NCBI RefSeq assembly: GCF_030555055.1
Contig: NZ_JAMOAO010000001.1
Coordinates: 992,001-1,056,000 of the forward strand
Reading direction: 5' to 3'
DNA: 64,000 nt
Source of the DNA: Nocardiopsis sp. YSL2
GTDB lineage: Bacteria; Actinomycetota; Actinomycetes; Streptosporangiales; Streptosporangiaceae
Under the pieces are notes generated by a model that was not told where the DNA came from, did not search any database, and was given only the letters and a program-made list of their open reading frames with translations. Shown piece by piece: positions 7,691 to 19,952 of this stretch. Each line of letters starts with the position of its first letter. The stretch's first letter is position 1. Made by a program: the position numbers and the translations under genes.

Positions 7691-8326
7691 TCAGTCGAAG
7701 ACGGGGCCCCGCGTACGGGTGCGCTTGAGCTCGAAGAAGCCGTCGGTTCCGGCGACCAGGCGCACGCCGTCCCACAGCCGTCCGGCATCCTCCCCGCGCG
7801 GGGTCGGTGTGAGGACCGGCCCGAAGAAGGACACGCCCTCGACCTGGACGACGGGGGTGCCGACGTCCTCGCCGACCAGCTTCATCGCCTCCGCGTGGGA
7901 GGCGCGCAGGGCCTCATCGTAGTCCGTGGAGCCGCCGGCCTCGACGAGGTCCTCGGGCAGGCCCGCGTCGGCCAGGGCCGCGCGGACGGTGTCGTCGTCG
8001 CGCTCCTGCTTCCGGTTGTGGAAGCGGGTGCCGAGCGCGGTGTAGAGGTCGCCCAGGACCTGCGGGCCGAAGCGCTGCTCGGCGGCCACGCACACCCGGA
8101 CCGCGGACCAGGCGGTCCGGAGCAGGGCGCGGTAGTCCTCGGGGACGTCCTTGTCCTCGTTGAGGACGGCCAGGCTCATCACGTGCCAGCGCACCTTGAC
8201 GGGGCGGACCTTCTCGACCTCGAGCAGCCACCGGGAGGTGATCCAGGCCCAGGGGCACGCGGGGTCGAACCACATGTCCGCGTACAGGACGTCCTGGTCT
8301 TGGGCGGGGGCGGCGGACTGGGGCAT
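7691..8326 (-). CDS. DsbA-family mycothiol-dependent reductase, Rv2466c-like
   Basis: 211 residues aligning along the whole length with the Rv2466c family (mycothiol-dependent nitroreductase with a DsbA-type thioredoxin fold): WFDPACPWAWITSRWLLEV near the N-terminus, HVMSLAVLNED, GEDVGTPVV, FFGPVL and FFELKRTRT at the C-terminus. The active-site motif is CPWA instead of the CPWC of the mycobacterial enzyme, so only one cysteine remains. That fits a one-cysteine mycothiol mechanism or loss of the disulfide cycle. GAGGAG precedes the ATG. It is divergent from pepN. Confidence 0.88.
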   Translation of the reverse strand: MPQSAAPAQDQDVLYADMWFDPACPWAWITSRWLLEVEKVRPVKVRWHVMSLAVLNEDKDVPEDYRALLRTAWSAVRVCVAAEQRFGPQVLGDLYTALGTRFHNRKQERDDDTVRAALADAGLPEDLVEAGGSTDYDEALRASHAEAMKLVGEDVGTPVVQVEGVSFFGPVLTPTPRGEDAGRLWDGVRLVAGTDGFFELKRTRTRGPVFD

Positions 8327-8601
8327 CGCTTCTCCTCGTCGGCACGGGGCGGGGTGGGCCCGGCTCGGATCTCCGTGGTCACTCACGCCGAACAAGGGCG
8401 CGCGCGTTTTCGTTCCCACCGGAGCCGCGACCGGGGCGCGCGCCCGGCGATCGGTTGCGCATCGGGGCCCCGCGCGTGGCAGGATCGGAACCGAGCGAAA
8501 GTGACCTCCGACCCCGACGACGCTCCGGCCCGCACGGCGGACTCGCCGCGGTCGGTACAGATTCCGGCCGGCGACGACGGCGGCCGTGGAGGGAGCGTGG
8601 A

Positions 8602-11151
<2,550 letters not shown>

Positions 11152-11166
11152 CGGCCACCTGACGCG

Positions 11167-11199
11167 CGGCGGCCCCGGGGGTTCTCCCCGGGGCCGCCG
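11167..11199. terminator. Bidirectional terminator between pepN and malQ
   Basis: A 14-bp perfect stem, CGGCGGCCCCGGGG with CCCCGGGGCCGCCG, around the loop GTTCT. It sits 15 bases after the pepN stop and 11 bases before the malQ stop. Confidence 0.8.
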
Positions 11200-11210
11200 T
11201 CGTCCGCGGG

Positions 11211-13259
11211 TCAGGGGAGGTCGTCGGCCGCGCCGCCGTGGCCGAGCGGGCCGAGGGTGCGGCGGATCCGCGCGACCATGCGCGGGTCGGCGAGGAGTTC
11301 GTCCACCAGCACCGGCTCGCCCTCGGCGCTCGTGAGCGGGATCCGCCAGTTCGGGTACTCCGTGCTGGTCCCCGGCTGGTTCTGCATCCGGCGCTCCCCC
11401 ACCACGTCGGTGAGCGCCACCCCCAGCATGCGTGCCGGGGTCCGCACCAGGTAGGCGTGCATCGCGGCGACCACGGCGGCCGGGTCGGCCACCGGGTCCA
11501 CACCGGGGTCGAGCAGCCCGAGCCCGACGAGGTGGGCGCGCCACCGCTCGACCCGTTCCTCGGAGTCGGCGCGTTCCTCCTCCACGGGACGGCCGAGCAG
11601 GCCCAGGCGGTCCCGCAGCTCCACGTGCTCGGCGGACAGGAAGGACGCCACCGGCGGCAGGTCGTGGGTGGCGACCGTGGCCAGGCAGTCGGCGCGCCAG
11701 TCCTCCGGTGCGCGGGGTGTGCCGTCCCTCTCCTGCTCGAACCACAGAACGGACGTGCCCAGCAGTCCACGGTCGCGGAGGTGGTCGCGCACCCACGGTT
11801 CGACCGTGCCCAGGTCCTCGCCGATGACCACCGCGTCGGCGCGGTGGGCGGCCAGCGCCAGGGTGCCCACCATGCCCTCGTGGTCGAAGCGCACGTAGGT
11901 CCCCTCGTCGGCGGGCGCTCCCTCGGGGACGCACCACAGCCGGAACAGCCCCATGACGTGGTCCACGCGGACCCCGCCGGAGTGCCGCAGCGCCTGGGAG
12001 ATCATCTGGCGGAAGGGGGCGTAGCCCAGTTCCGCGAGCCGTCGCGGGTTCCAGGGCGGCTGTCCCCAGTCCTGGCCCCGCCGGTTGAACTCGTCCGGCG
12101 GGGCGCCCACGTGCAGCCCCGGCACCAGGGCGTCTCCGTACATCCAGGCGTCCGCGCCGCCGGCCTGCACCCCGATGGCGAGGTCGTGCACGATGCCGAC
12201 ATCCATCCCGGCCGCGCACGCGGTGGCCTGGGCATGGGAGAGCTGGTCGTCGAGCAGCCACTGGAGCCACCGGTGGAACTCCACGGTCGGCCACCGGCGC
12301 AGGGCCTCCTCGCCGACGGCGTGGGCGGAGACGTCGCGCAGGCGGACCGGCCACGACCGGAAGTCGGCCCCGTACTCCTCGGCCAGCGCGCACCAGGTGG
12401 CGAACTCCACCAGCGGCTGGCCCTCGCGTTCGAGGTAGGTCCGCAGCGCGGCCTCGCGGCCGGGGGCGCGGGACACCTGGAAGAGGATCTCCAGGGCGGA
12501 GCGCTTGGCCTCCCACACGGCGTCGCGGTCGAGCAGGTCGGCGGTGCGCCCGCGTTCGCGCAGCGGCCGGGCCAGGCGCTGGATGCCCTCCCTCTGGGCC
12601 GGGTCCAGACGGGCGTACTCGGGCACGTCCTCGATGCGGATGTAGAGGGGACTGACGTAGCGGCGGCTCACCGGCAGGTACGGGGAGGGCTCCAGCGGCG
12701 GGAGCGGCTCGGTGGCGTGCACCGGATTGATCAGGGCGAAGTCGGCGCCCAGGTCGCGACCGCTCCAGTCGGCGAGTTCGGCCAGGTCGCGCAGATCGCC
12801 CACGCCCCAGGAGGCGCGGGAGCGCACGCTGTAGACCTGGGTCATGAGTCCCCACAGGCGCCGGTCGTGGCGCAGGGCGCTCGGCTCGATCCGGTCGGGG
12901 ACCACGAGCAGGGGCGCGTCGTGCTCGGCACCGCCCACGGTGACGTGGAGGGTGTGCACACCCAGGGGCAGTCCGGGACCGAAGGGCAGCAGGGAGCCGT
13001 CGGAGGTCTCGACCCCGCTGCGGGCGCCCTCGGGCAGGACCAGGTCGGGTGCCTTGTGCTCGCGGACGACGACCGCGGGCGGCAGGGGACCCGGGGCGGA
13101 GTCCGCCGCCGGCCGGTCCGGGTCCACCCCCAGCGCCGACAGGACATGGCGGATGGTGTCGGGTCCCACCCGCACCCGTCGGCCCCGCCAGTCCTCGTAG
13201 CTCGTCGCGATCCCGTACTGCTCGGCCACGCGGGCCAGCTGAACGTCCTTCACAGACAC
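11211..13259 (-). CDS. malQ: 4-alpha-glucanotransferase (amylomaltase)
   Basis: 682 residues, GH77. It transfers alpha-1,4-glucan chains between maltodextrins in glycogen/maltose metabolism. The N-terminal ~150 residues are the actinobacterial extension; the catalytic barrel follows, with SPYLPVSRRYVSPLYI, the RVDHVMGLFRLW strand carrying the nucleophile Asp, the VIGEDLGTV segment carrying the acid/base Glu, and VATHDLPPVASF. Start is GTG 13259 (AGGG 8 bases upstream); a GTG at 13253 is also possible. The gene is monocistronic, with a terminator after it. Confidence 0.95.
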   Translation of the reverse strand: MSVKDVQLARVAEQYGIATSYEDWRGRRVRVGPDTIRHVLSALGVDPDRPAADSAPGPLPPAVVVREHKAPDLVLPEGARSGVETSDGSLLPFGPGLPLGVHTLHVTVGGAEHDAPLLVVPDRIEPSALRHDRRLWGLMTQVYSVRSRASWGVGDLRDLAELADWSGRDLGADFALINPVHATEPLPPLEPSPYLPVSRRYVSPLYIRIEDVPEYARLDPAQREGIQRLARPLRERGRTADLLDRDAVWEAKRSALEILFQVSRAPGREAALRTYLEREGQPLVEFATWCALAEEYGADFRSWPVRLRDVSAHAVGEEALRRWPTVEFHRWLQWLLDDQLSHAQATACAAGMDVGIVHDLAIGVQAGGADAWMYGDALVPGLHVGAPPDEFNRRGQDWGQPPWNPRRLAELGYAPFRQMISQALRHSGGVRVDHVMGLFRLWCVPEGAPADEGTYVRFDHEGMVGTLALAAHRADAVVIGEDLGTVEPWVRDHLRDRGLLGTSVLWFEQERDGTPRAPEDWRADCLATVATHDLPPVASFLSAEHVELRDRLGLLGRPVEEERADSEERVERWRAHLVGLGLLDPGVDPVADPAAVVAAMHAYLVRTPARMLGVALTDVVGERRMQNQPGTSTEYPNWRIPLTSAEGEPVLVDELLADPRMVARIRRTLGPLGHGGAADDLP

Positions 13260-13453
13260 CGATCATGCCCTACCGGGGGCCGTGTACACCGCAGGACGAC
13301 CCGGCGTGGGGCCAGATCATGTCCGGTGCTCCGCCCGCTTCCCACACCAGGACCGCCCGCCTCAGGGGTCACACCGTGCGTACTCGCCGTCGCGGGAGCC
13401 GGCGATCCGTCACAGGGATCGCCGGGTGTCGGTCCCGAGTGGATAATGAGCGC

Positions 13454-14731
13454 GTGTGGTCCAACTACCGGCGCCTGTTCGCCGTCCCCCACGTCCTGTC
13501 CCTGCTGAGCTGGTCCCTGCTCGCCCGGTTCTACATGCCGGGCCAGATGATCGCGGTCACCTTCCTGGTGGTGGAGTGGACGGGGTCCTACACCTACGCG
13601 GGTGTGGTCGCGGGCGCGTTCACCCTGGGCATGGCACTGGTGGGGCCGCTGCGCGGGCGGATGGCGGACCGGGGCGGCAGCGACCGCCTGGTTCTGGTGT
13701 GCGGCGCGGTGTTCACCACGGGACTGGTGGTGCTGGCACTGTTCCCGGCGTCACTGTGGTGGCTGGCGGTTCCGCTGGCCCTGGGCACCGGCCTGTTCGG
13801 CTCCCCGGCCAACCAGATCGTGCGCGCCCTGTGGCCGCGGCTGACGCGCGGCCCCGAGCGCCAGGCCATCTACGCCGCCGAGGCGACGACGCAGGAACTG
13901 CTGTTCGTGTTCTCCCCGATCCTGACGGCCGGTGTGGTGGCGTCCTGGGGTGCGCGCTGGTCGCTGCTGGTGCTCGCCGTCCTGGCGCTGGCGGGATCCA
14001 TCGGGTTCGCTCTGGCTCTGCGGCGGGCCGGTGTCACCGGGCCGGCTCCCGTCGAACCGGCCGCCGCGGCGGCCGGAGACGCGTCCGGGGCCGCGGGCGG
14101 AGCCGCTGGCCGTGCCGGGGCCGGCCGTCGGCGGAGCCTGGTCCTGCACCCGGTCCTGGGCCTGCTCTTCGCGATGTGCCTGCTGATGATCGTCGGGATC
14201 ATCGGCACGGACCTGATGATCGTGGCGTGGGCCAACGAGCTCGACGCACCCGAGTACGTGATGGTGCTGGCGTCGGTGTGGGCGCTGGGCTCCCTGGTCG
14301 GCGGAATGGTCTCCGGAGCCGTGAAGGGCCCGCCGAACCTGGTGCGCCGCTGCTTCGCCACCACGCTGGGCCTGGCCCTCGTGCTGCCGTTCCTGCCTCC
14401 GATCACGCACCTGCCCACACCCCTGCTGGCCACGCCGGTGCTGTTCCTGGCCGGACTGGCGGTCGCTCCGACCCTGGCCGCGGTGATGGGCCGGATCGGG
14501 GACAGTGCCCCCTCCGATCGGCGGGCGGAGGCCTTCGGCTGGCTGGCCACGGCCATGGGTGTGGGCGCCGCGATCGCGGGTCCGCTGGCCGGCGGCCTCA
14601 TCGACGGCTTCGGTATCGCGGGCGGCACCGCCGCCACGGTGGGCGCCCTGCTCGTGGCGTCGGTCCTGAGCCTGTTCGCCGTTCGGCGCCGGGCGGCCGC
14701 GAGCCCGTTGCCGGAGCGGACCGTTTCCTGA
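13454..14731 (+). CDS. MFS transporter
   Basis: 425 residues with about twelve hydrophobic segments and a Gly/Ala-rich central cytoplasmic loop (about residues 200-225). The MFS motif A region is recognisable after TM2 (GPLRGRMADRGGSDRLV). Gene content does not indicate a substrate; the drug/metabolite exporter-like group of actinobacteria is the nearest match I can suggest. The GTG at 13454 begins VWSNYRRLF just before TM1; upstream codons look non-coding. The stop is only 6 bases from the stop of the convergent amidase gene. Confidence 0.85.
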   Translation: MWSNYRRLFAVPHVLSLLSWSLLARFYMPGQMIAVTFLVVEWTGSYTYAGVVAGAFTLGMALVGPLRGRMADRGGSDRLVLVCGAVFTTGLVVLALFPASLWWLAVPLALGTGLFGSPANQIVRALWPRLTRGPERQAIYAAEATTQELLFVFSPILTAGVVASWGARWSLLVLAVLALAGSIGFALALRRAGVTGPAPVEPAAAAAGDASGAAGGAAGRAGAGRRRSLVLHPVLGLLFAMCLLMIVGIIGTDLMIVAWANELDAPEYVMVLASVWALGSLVGGMVSGAVKGPPNLVRRCFATTLGLALVLPFLPPITHLPTPLLATPVLFLAGLAVAPTLAAVMGRIGDSAPSDRRAEAFGWLATAMGVGAAIAGPLAGGLIDGFGIAGGTAATVGALLVASVLSLFAVRRRAAASPLPERTVS

Positions 14732-14737
14732 CGCCCC

Positions 14738-16171
14738 TCACCACACGGGCGGCACCCGGTGCGCCCACGGGCGGGCGGCCTCCAGCTGGGCGGACAGTGA
14801 GAGCAGAGTGCCTTCGGCGCCCATCCGTCCGGAGAGCATGACCCCGATCGGCAGCCCCTGTTCCGACCAGTGCAGCGGGACGCTCACCGACGGTTGGCCG
14901 GTGACGTTGTACACGGAGGTGAACGGCGTGAACTCGGTCATCAGCCGAAACTCCCGCTCGGGCCCCTCCGCGCCGAAGTGCCCGATGGGGACCGGCGGCT
15001 GGGCCAGGGTCGGGGACAGCACGGCGTCGAAGGGCGCGGTGGCGGCGACGAGGGAGCGCACGCCCCTCTGCAGGTTCGCGCAGGCGGCGATGTAGTCGGG
15101 CACCGGGGTGGCGCGGGCCCGCTCGCGGAGCCAGCGGTTGAGCGGGCCCAGCTCCCGCTCGCGCTCGGGCGCGACCGGGGTGGCGGAGGCCATCGCCGCC
15201 CAGACCACGGCGAAGTCCCTGCCGAAGGTGCCCTTGAAGTGGGTGTCCTGCGGCTCGGGGATCTCCTCGACGTCGTGGCCGAGGTCGGTGAGCAGGCGGG
15301 TGGCCTCCTCGTAGGCCGCCAGGACCTCCGGATGGACGGGCACGGCGAGGTCGCCGGTGGTGGCGTAGCGGCCGATGCGCATCCTGCCCGGCTCGCGGCG
15401 GGCGGCGTCGGCGAAGGTCCGGCCCGGCGGCAGGGGCGGGGCGGAGTAGTAGTCGCCCGGACGGCTGATCGCCATCGCGTCCAGCAACAGGGCCGCGTCC
15501 AGGACCGTTCGGGCCAGCGGGCCCGCCGTGGACAGGCCGACCAGGTCGGGTTTGGCGGGCGCGCCGGAGATCCGGCCGCGGGTGGGTTTGAGTCCGAACA
15601 GCCCGCAGGCGCTGGCGGGGATGCGGATCGAACCGCCGCCGTCGCTGCCCTGGGCCACGGGCGCGAGTCCGGCGGCGACGGCCGCGGCCGCGCCCCCGCT
15701 GGAACCGCCGGGGCTGAGCGCGGTGTCCCAGGGATTGCGGGTGGGCCGCGCGATCTCGTTCTCCGTGTAGCAGGAGGAGCCGAGTTCGGGGGTGTTGGTC
15801 TTGCCCGGCAGGACCGCGCCGGCGGCGCGCAGCGCGGAGACCATGTCCGAGTCGAAGGGCGCGACCGCGTCGCGGAACACCCGGGATCCGAAGGTGAGGG
15901 AAACGTCGGCGACCGGGTCGAGGTCCTTGACTGGGACGGGAACACCGAGCAGGGGCGGCAGCGTGTCCGGCGTGTCGCCCATCACCCGCTTCTCCGCATA
16001 ACGGGCTTGTTCTCGGGCCTTTTCTGGCGTGACCGTAATGTACGACCCGTACTGGGGGTCCAGCCTCTCGATCCGTTCGAGATAGTGCTCAGTGATCTCA
16101 ACAGGGGACAGCTCACGACTGTGGACCAGCGTTGCGAGCCGGTGCGCCGAGAGTTCATGAATCCGGGTCAT
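14738..16171 (-). CDS. Amidase signature family enzyme
   Basis: 477 residues. The Ser-Ser-Lys triad of the amidase signature family is visible: Lys in GVPVPVKDLD, the cis-Ser in the glycine-rich SPGGSSGGAAAAVA, and the nucleophilic Ser in GSDGGGSIRIPA. The end GVMLSGRMGAEGTLLSLSAQLE is also typical. It hydrolyses an unspecified amide; because no gatB or gatC is adjacent and the C-terminus differs from GatA, I do not call it GatA. No clear Shine-Dalgarno precedes ATG 16171. A TAACCT element 8 bases upstream would fit a leaderless transcript. Confidence 0.88.
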   Translation of the reverse strand: MTRIHELSAHRLATLVHSRELSPVEITEHYLERIERLDPQYGSYITVTPEKAREQARYAEKRVMGDTPDTLPPLLGVPVPVKDLDPVADVSLTFGSRVFRDAVAPFDSDMVSALRAAGAVLPGKTNTPELGSSCYTENEIARPTRNPWDTALSPGGSSGGAAAAVAAGLAPVAQGSDGGGSIRIPASACGLFGLKPTRGRISGAPAKPDLVGLSTAGPLARTVLDAALLLDAMAISRPGDYYSAPPLPPGRTFADAARREPGRMRIGRYATTGDLAVPVHPEVLAAYEEATRLLTDLGHDVEEIPEPQDTHFKGTFGRDFAVVWAAMASATPVAPERERELGPLNRWLRERARATPVPDYIAACANLQRGVRSLVAATAPFDAVLSPTLAQPPVPIGHFGAEGPEREFRLMTEFTPFTSVYNVTGQPSVSVPLHWSEQGLPIGVMLSGRMGAEGTLLSLSAQLEAARPWAHRVPPVW

Positions 16172-16222
16172 ACCGACACAGGTTAACGGGCACGACACCG
16201 GGCACCCCAGTGATGGCGGAAC

Positions 16223-16234
16223 CTCTCTAGAGAG
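16223..16234. promoter_or_regulatory. 12-bp perfect palindrome between divergent genes
   Basis: CTCTCTAGAGAG lies 51 bases upstream of the amidase start and 104 bases upstream of the NERD gene start. It could be an operator for either; no known regulator motif is recognised. Confidence 0.3.
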
Positions 16235-16338
16235 ACCGGCGAACATGATGACCTTCCCCGTCCCCATGCCGATGACACGTGTTCGCGGCATGAAACGGGG
16301 TGAGAAAAGTGTGAGAAGTAATGCACTAGGACTCGGAT

Positions 16339-17166
16339 ATGGATGGAACTAATCTGACCGACGTGGAATCGGCAACCAGAGTGAACGGCACCACCCCACC
16401 GTCCGACGACGCGCAGCCGCACAGGCACCAAGCGCTCTTCTTCCCCAACCAGAAAAGCACCCGGGACGCCTCCGCCGGCCGGGCCCTCTACGGTGCGCTC
16501 AAGTCCAGCGAGAGCACTCGCAGGTGGGCGGTCCGCGCGGGCATCGCCCTGGCGGTCGGCCTCGCCGTGGGCCTGCTGACCTCCAGTTGGCGGATCGGTG
16601 CCACCTTCGCGATCCTCACGGTCATCGGGATCGCCGTGTACAAGGCGCGCCGCGAGTCCGAGATCCCGCGGTGGCGCAAACCCGCCGCGGCCCAGCGCAA
16701 GACCGAGGCCCAGCTCAAGGTCATGAAGCAGCTCGGCTACCGCGTCCTGCACGCGCGCTCGGTTCCCGGCGGGAACGGCCAGATCGACCACTTCATCGTG
16801 GGTCGGCGCGGCGCGTTCGCGATCGACTCCGAGTCGTGGGACAAGCGCCTTCCCCTGCGCAACAAGCTGGAGCAGCTCTACCACGGCCGCTTCAACAAGA
16901 ACGAGCGGATCGACGAGGCACTGGAGGAGGCCAAACGGGCCGAGGAACTGATCAGCGCCGAACTGGGGCGCGACATCAAGGTCCGGGCGTCGTTGGCCAT
17001 CTACGGCCCCGGCATGCCCTGGGACAGCCACCGGCTGCGCGGCGTCGACATCATCACCGGCACCAAGGTCCGCAAGTGGCTGCGCAGCGGACGGGACCGG
17101 CTGACCGACGGCGAGATCGAGGAGATCTACCAGGCGGCCCAGCGGGCACTGCCGCCGCGGTACTGA
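16339..17166 (+). CDS. Membrane-anchored NERD-domain protein
   Basis: 275 residues. A polar N-terminal ~60 residues is followed by two close hydrophobic segments (about 64-100) and then a cytoplasmic NERD (nuclease-related) domain at about 115-240. NERD features include a G-x-x-V stretch ([33 protein letters not shown], cited here as a region at residues 133-166) with the I-D-H and A-x-D pattern of the restriction-endonuclease-like core. Some NERD proteins act in DNA processing or defence, but the role of single-copy actinobacterial ones is unknown. A 13-bp terminator hairpin follows the stop. Confidence 0.8.
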   Translation: MDGTNLTDVESATRVNGTTPPSDDAQPHRHQALFFPNQKSTRDASAGRALYGALKSSESTRRWAVRAGIALAVGLAVGLLTSSWRIGATFAILTVIGIAVYKARRESEIPRWRKPAAAQRKTEAQLKVMKQLGYRVLHARSVPGGNGQIDHFIVGRRGAFAIDSESWDKRLPLRNKLEQLYHGRFNKNERIDEALEEAKRAEELISAELGRDIKVRASLAIYGPGMPWDSHRLRGVDIITGTKVRKWLRSGRDRLTDGEIEEIYQAAQRALPPRY

Positions 17167-17168
17167 GC

Positions 17169-17198
17169 CCTTCTCCGCGCCCGGTGGCGCGGAGAAGG
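17169..17198 (+). terminator. Terminator after the NERD gene
   Basis: CCTTCTCCGCGCC pairs exactly with GGCGCGGAGAAGG (13 bp) around CGGT, starting 3 bases after the stop. Confidence 0.8.
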
Positions 17199-17305
17199 CC
17201 GATCATCTCAGTATGCGGACGGACAGTCTTCCGTCCCGAGACCACATTCGTCCTGCGAGGGGGCTACCATCAGGGGGAAACACCCGAATCGATGGGAGTC
17301 TCCCC

Positions 17306-19168
17306 ATGCCAGCCCTACGCTCTCGTACGGTGACCCACGGCCGGAACATGGCCGGCGCTCGCGCCCTCATGCGCGCCACCGGCGTAGAGCGTGAGGACTT
17401 CGGCAAGCCCATCGTGGCCGTCGCCAACAGCTTCACCGAGTTCGTTCCGGGCCACGTGCACCTGCGCGAGGTCGCCGAGGTCGTGGCCGACGCCATCCGC
17501 GAGGCGGGCGGCGTCCCCCGTGAGTTCAACTCCATCGCCGTCGACGACGGCATCGCCATGGGACACGGCGGCATGCTCTACTCGCTGCCCAGCCGCGAGC
17601 TCATCGCCGACTCCCTCGAGTACATGGTCAACGCCCACTGCGCCGACGCGCTGGTGTGCGTGTCCAACTGCGACAAGATCACCCCGGGCATGCTGCTGGC
17701 CGCGCTGCGCCTGAACATCCCGACGGTGTTCGTCTCCGGCGGGCCCATGGAGGCCGGCAAGGTCACCGTCGTCAACGGCACCGCCACCACCGTGCGCAAG
17801 CTCGACCTCATCAATCCCATGATCGCGGCGGCCGACGAGAGCGTCTCACAGGCCGAACTCGACGAGATGGAGGAGGCGGCCTGCCCGACCTGTGGTTCGT
17901 GCTCGGGCATGTTCACCGCCAACTCGATGAACTGCCTCACCGAGGCCATGGGCCTGGCCCTGCCGGGCAACGGCACAGTGCTGGCCACCCACACCGCCCG
18001 CAAGGCGCTGTACGAGGACGCCGGACGCCGGGTCGTCGAGGCCGCCAAGCGCTACTACGAGGACGACGACTCCTCCGTCCTGCCGCTGTCCATCGCCACG
18101 CCCGCCGCCTTCGGCAACGCCATGGCCCTGGACGTGGCCATGGGCGGCTCCACCAACACGATCCTGCACCTGCTCGCCGCCGCCACCGAAGCGGGCGTGG
18201 GTTTCGGACTCCCCGAGATCGACGAGGTCTCCCGCCGGGTGCCGTGCCTGTGCAAGGTGGCCCCGAACACGGAGAAGTACCACATCGAGGACGTCCACCG
18301 GGCGGGCGGTATCCCCGCCATCCTGGGCGAACTCGCCCGCGGCGGCCTCCTGGACACCTCGCTGCCCACGGTGCACGGCAAGACCATCGGCGAGTTCATC
18401 GCCGAGTGGGACATCGTCTCCGACACCGTCCTGCCCGAGGCCGTGGAGCTGTTCCACGCGGCCCCCGGTGGCGTGCGCACCACCAAGGCCTACTCGCAGA
18501 GCGTCCGCTGGGACACCCTGGACACCGACCGCGACGGGGGCTGCATCCGCTCGGTGGCCAGCGCCTACACCAAGGACGGCGGCCTGGCGGTGCTGTTCGG
18601 CAACATGGCCCCCGACGGCGCGATCGTCAAGACCGCCGGTGTGGAGGAGGAGCTGTGGACCTTCTCCGGGCCGGCCAAGGTGTTCGAGTCCCAGGAGGAC
18701 GCGGTCGACGGCATCCTCAACAAGCGGATCGAGCCCGGCGACGTCGTGGTCATCCGCTACGAGGGCCCCAAGGGCGGCCCCGGCATGCAGGAGATGCTGT
18801 ACCCGACGAGCTTCCTCAAGGGACGCGGCCTGGGCAAGGCCTGCGCGCTGATCACCGACGGCCGCTTCTCCGGCGGCACGTCCGGGCTCTCGATCGGGCA
18901 CGCCTCCCCGGAGGCCGCCGCGGGCGGCGACATCGCCCTGGTCGAGGACGGCGACGTGATCAGCATCGACATCCCGAACCGGGGCCTGGTCCTGGAGGTG
19001 TCCGAGGACGAGCTGGCCGCGCGCAGGGAGCGCCTGCTCAAGGAGCTGGGCCGGTTCAGGCCGCGTGACCGGCAGCGGCCGATCACCGCCGCGCTGCGCG
19101 CCTACGCCGCGATGGCGACCTCCGCCTCGACCGGGGCCGCCCGCGACGTCTCCCAGATCGAGGACTGA
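17306..19168 (+). CDS. ilvD: Dihydroxy-acid dehydratase
   Basis: 620 residues, IlvD/Edd family. It dehydrates 2,3-dihydroxy-isovalerate and 2,3-dihydroxy-3-methylvalerate in valine, leucine and isoleucine synthesis, using an Fe-S cluster and Mg2+. Iron-sulfur ligands are visible as Cys in [11 protein letters not shown] and in [35 protein letters not shown] carries the catalytic Ser. The ATG at 17306 has GGGAG upstream and begins [19 protein letters not shown], the standard N-terminus. Very strong hairpin downstream. Confidence 0.97.
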   Translation: MPALRSRTVTHGRNMAGARALMRATGVEREDFGKPIVAVANSFTEFVPGHVHLREVAEVVADAIREAGGVPREFNSIAVDDGIAMGHGGMLYSLPSRELIADSLEYMVNAHCADALVCVSNCDKITPGMLLAALRLNIPTVFVSGGPMEAGKVTVVNGTATTVRKLDLINPMIAAADESVSQAELDEMEEAACPTCGSCSGMFTANSMNCLTEAMGLALPGNGTVLATHTARKALYEDAGRRVVEAAKRYYEDDDSSVLPLSIATPAAFGNAMALDVAMGGSTNTILHLLAAATEAGVGFGLPEIDEVSRRVPCLCKVAPNTEKYHIEDVHRAGGIPAILGELARGGLLDTSLPTVHGKTIGEFIAEWDIVSDTVLPEAVELFHAAPGGVRTTKAYSQSVRWDTLDTDRDGGCIRSVASAYTKDGGLAVLFGNMAPDGAIVKTAGVEEELWTFSGPAKVFESQEDAVDGILNKRIEPGDVVVIRYEGPKGGPGMQEMLYPTSFLKGRGLGKACALITDGRFSGGTSGLSIGHASPEAAAGGDIALVEDGDVISIDIPNRGLVLEVSEDELAARRERLLKELGRFRPRDRQRPITAALRAYAAMATSASTGAARDVSQIED

Positions 19169-19214
19169 CGCGCCCCGCCGCTCGGCGAACACACCGACGG
19201 CCCCGTCTTCCACC

Positions 19215-19255
19215 CGGCCCCCAGTGGTCCCGCGCCCCGGGACCACTGGGGGCCG
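19215..19255 (+). terminator. Strong terminator hairpin after ilvD
   Basis: CGGCCCCCAGTGGTCCC (19215-19231) pairs perfectly with GGGACCACTGGGGGCCG (19239-19255); loop GCGCCCC. The 17-bp stem lies 46 bases after the ilvD stop. The right arm also forms the beginning of the degenerate repeat array described next. Confidence 0.8.
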
Positions 19256-19440
19256 AACACGTGCACATGTGGGCGCGCGGAACGCATGGGGGTTGAACGT
19301 GCGCATGCAAGCCTGCAGGACGCATGGGGGTTAGAGGTGCACGTGGGGGCTGCGGAACCCCCAGGGGGTCAAAGGTGGGCGGTTCGGCCTCCCGGGGCCC
19401 CAGGGGGTTGATCGGGCCAAAGCAGGAAGGGCTGCGGCCG
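19245..19440. repeat. Degenerate ~39-bp tandem repeat, five units
   Basis: Runs of five or more G preceded by CAT, CACT or CCA recur with starts at 19248, 19288, 19326, 19364 and 19403, giving spacings of 40, 38, 38 and 39 bases. Each unit reads roughly CRYGGGGGTTGAA, then a GTGCRCATG-like palindromic stretch, then TGCGGAACG. It lies between ilvD and the FmdB gene in a stretch (19169-19611) with no convincing ORF. Function is unknown; direct repeats without spacers rule out CRISPR. Confidence 0.6.
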
Positions 19441-19611
19441 AAGGCCGTCCGTTGAGGGTGGTGGTGGGCGACGGCGTGGGCACGAGCGGAGGCCCAAAGA
19501 AGGCACTGGGGTGAGGGGCGCGCCGGTGTCTGCAGAAGGAGACGGGGCCGCAGCGAGGAACGAGCAAGGCACGTCGACGATGAAGGCCCCGGCATAGAGC
19601 GCCCCCGAACC

Positions 19612-19818
19612 TCAGGAGCAGCAACCGCCCCCGCAGCACCCTCCGCCACCGGAGGGCGCGGGGGCGGCGGCACGCCCGCCCACGGCCACGGTGGACAGCA
19701 GCCGGACGGTGTCGCCGTGCCCCTGGGGGCAGTCGGCCGGTGTGTCCGAGTCGGACATGGGACGGGAGAGCTCGAAGGTGTCGCCGCACTCGCGGCAGCG
19801 GAAGTCGTATCTGGGCAT
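19612..19818 (-). CDS. FmdB-family zinc-ribbon protein
   Basis: 68 residues. It begins MPRYDFRCRECGDTFE, the hallmark of FmdB-type regulatory/zinc-ribbon proteins (C-R-E-C knuckle), followed by a second Cys/His knuckle (ADCPQGHGD), a short hydrophobic strand (VRLLSTVAVGG), and a Gly/Cys tail with CC-GGG-CC that might bind metal. Family function is poorly defined; some members are encoded with amide or stress operons. The HNH endonuclease gene lies 134 bases upstream on the same strand. Confidence 0.85.
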   Translation of the reverse strand: MPRYDFRCRECGDTFELSRPMSDSDTPADCPQGHGDTVRLLSTVAVGGRAAAPAPSGGGGCCGGGCCS

Positions 19819-19952
19819 GGACCCAGGATACGGACTCCCCTCGGTGCGACGGGGGCCGGGCTGGGACGCCTGGTCCCGGCCCCTCGTCCTCGCCCCGGTC
19901 CTCCGCTCCGGGCCCGTGTCCGGGCCCGCCGGAGGACGGATCCTTCGCCGAC

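Noticed and set aside
19245-19440. CRISPR array
   Set aside because: Repeats abut one another without unique spacers, units are degenerate, and no cas gene is nearby.
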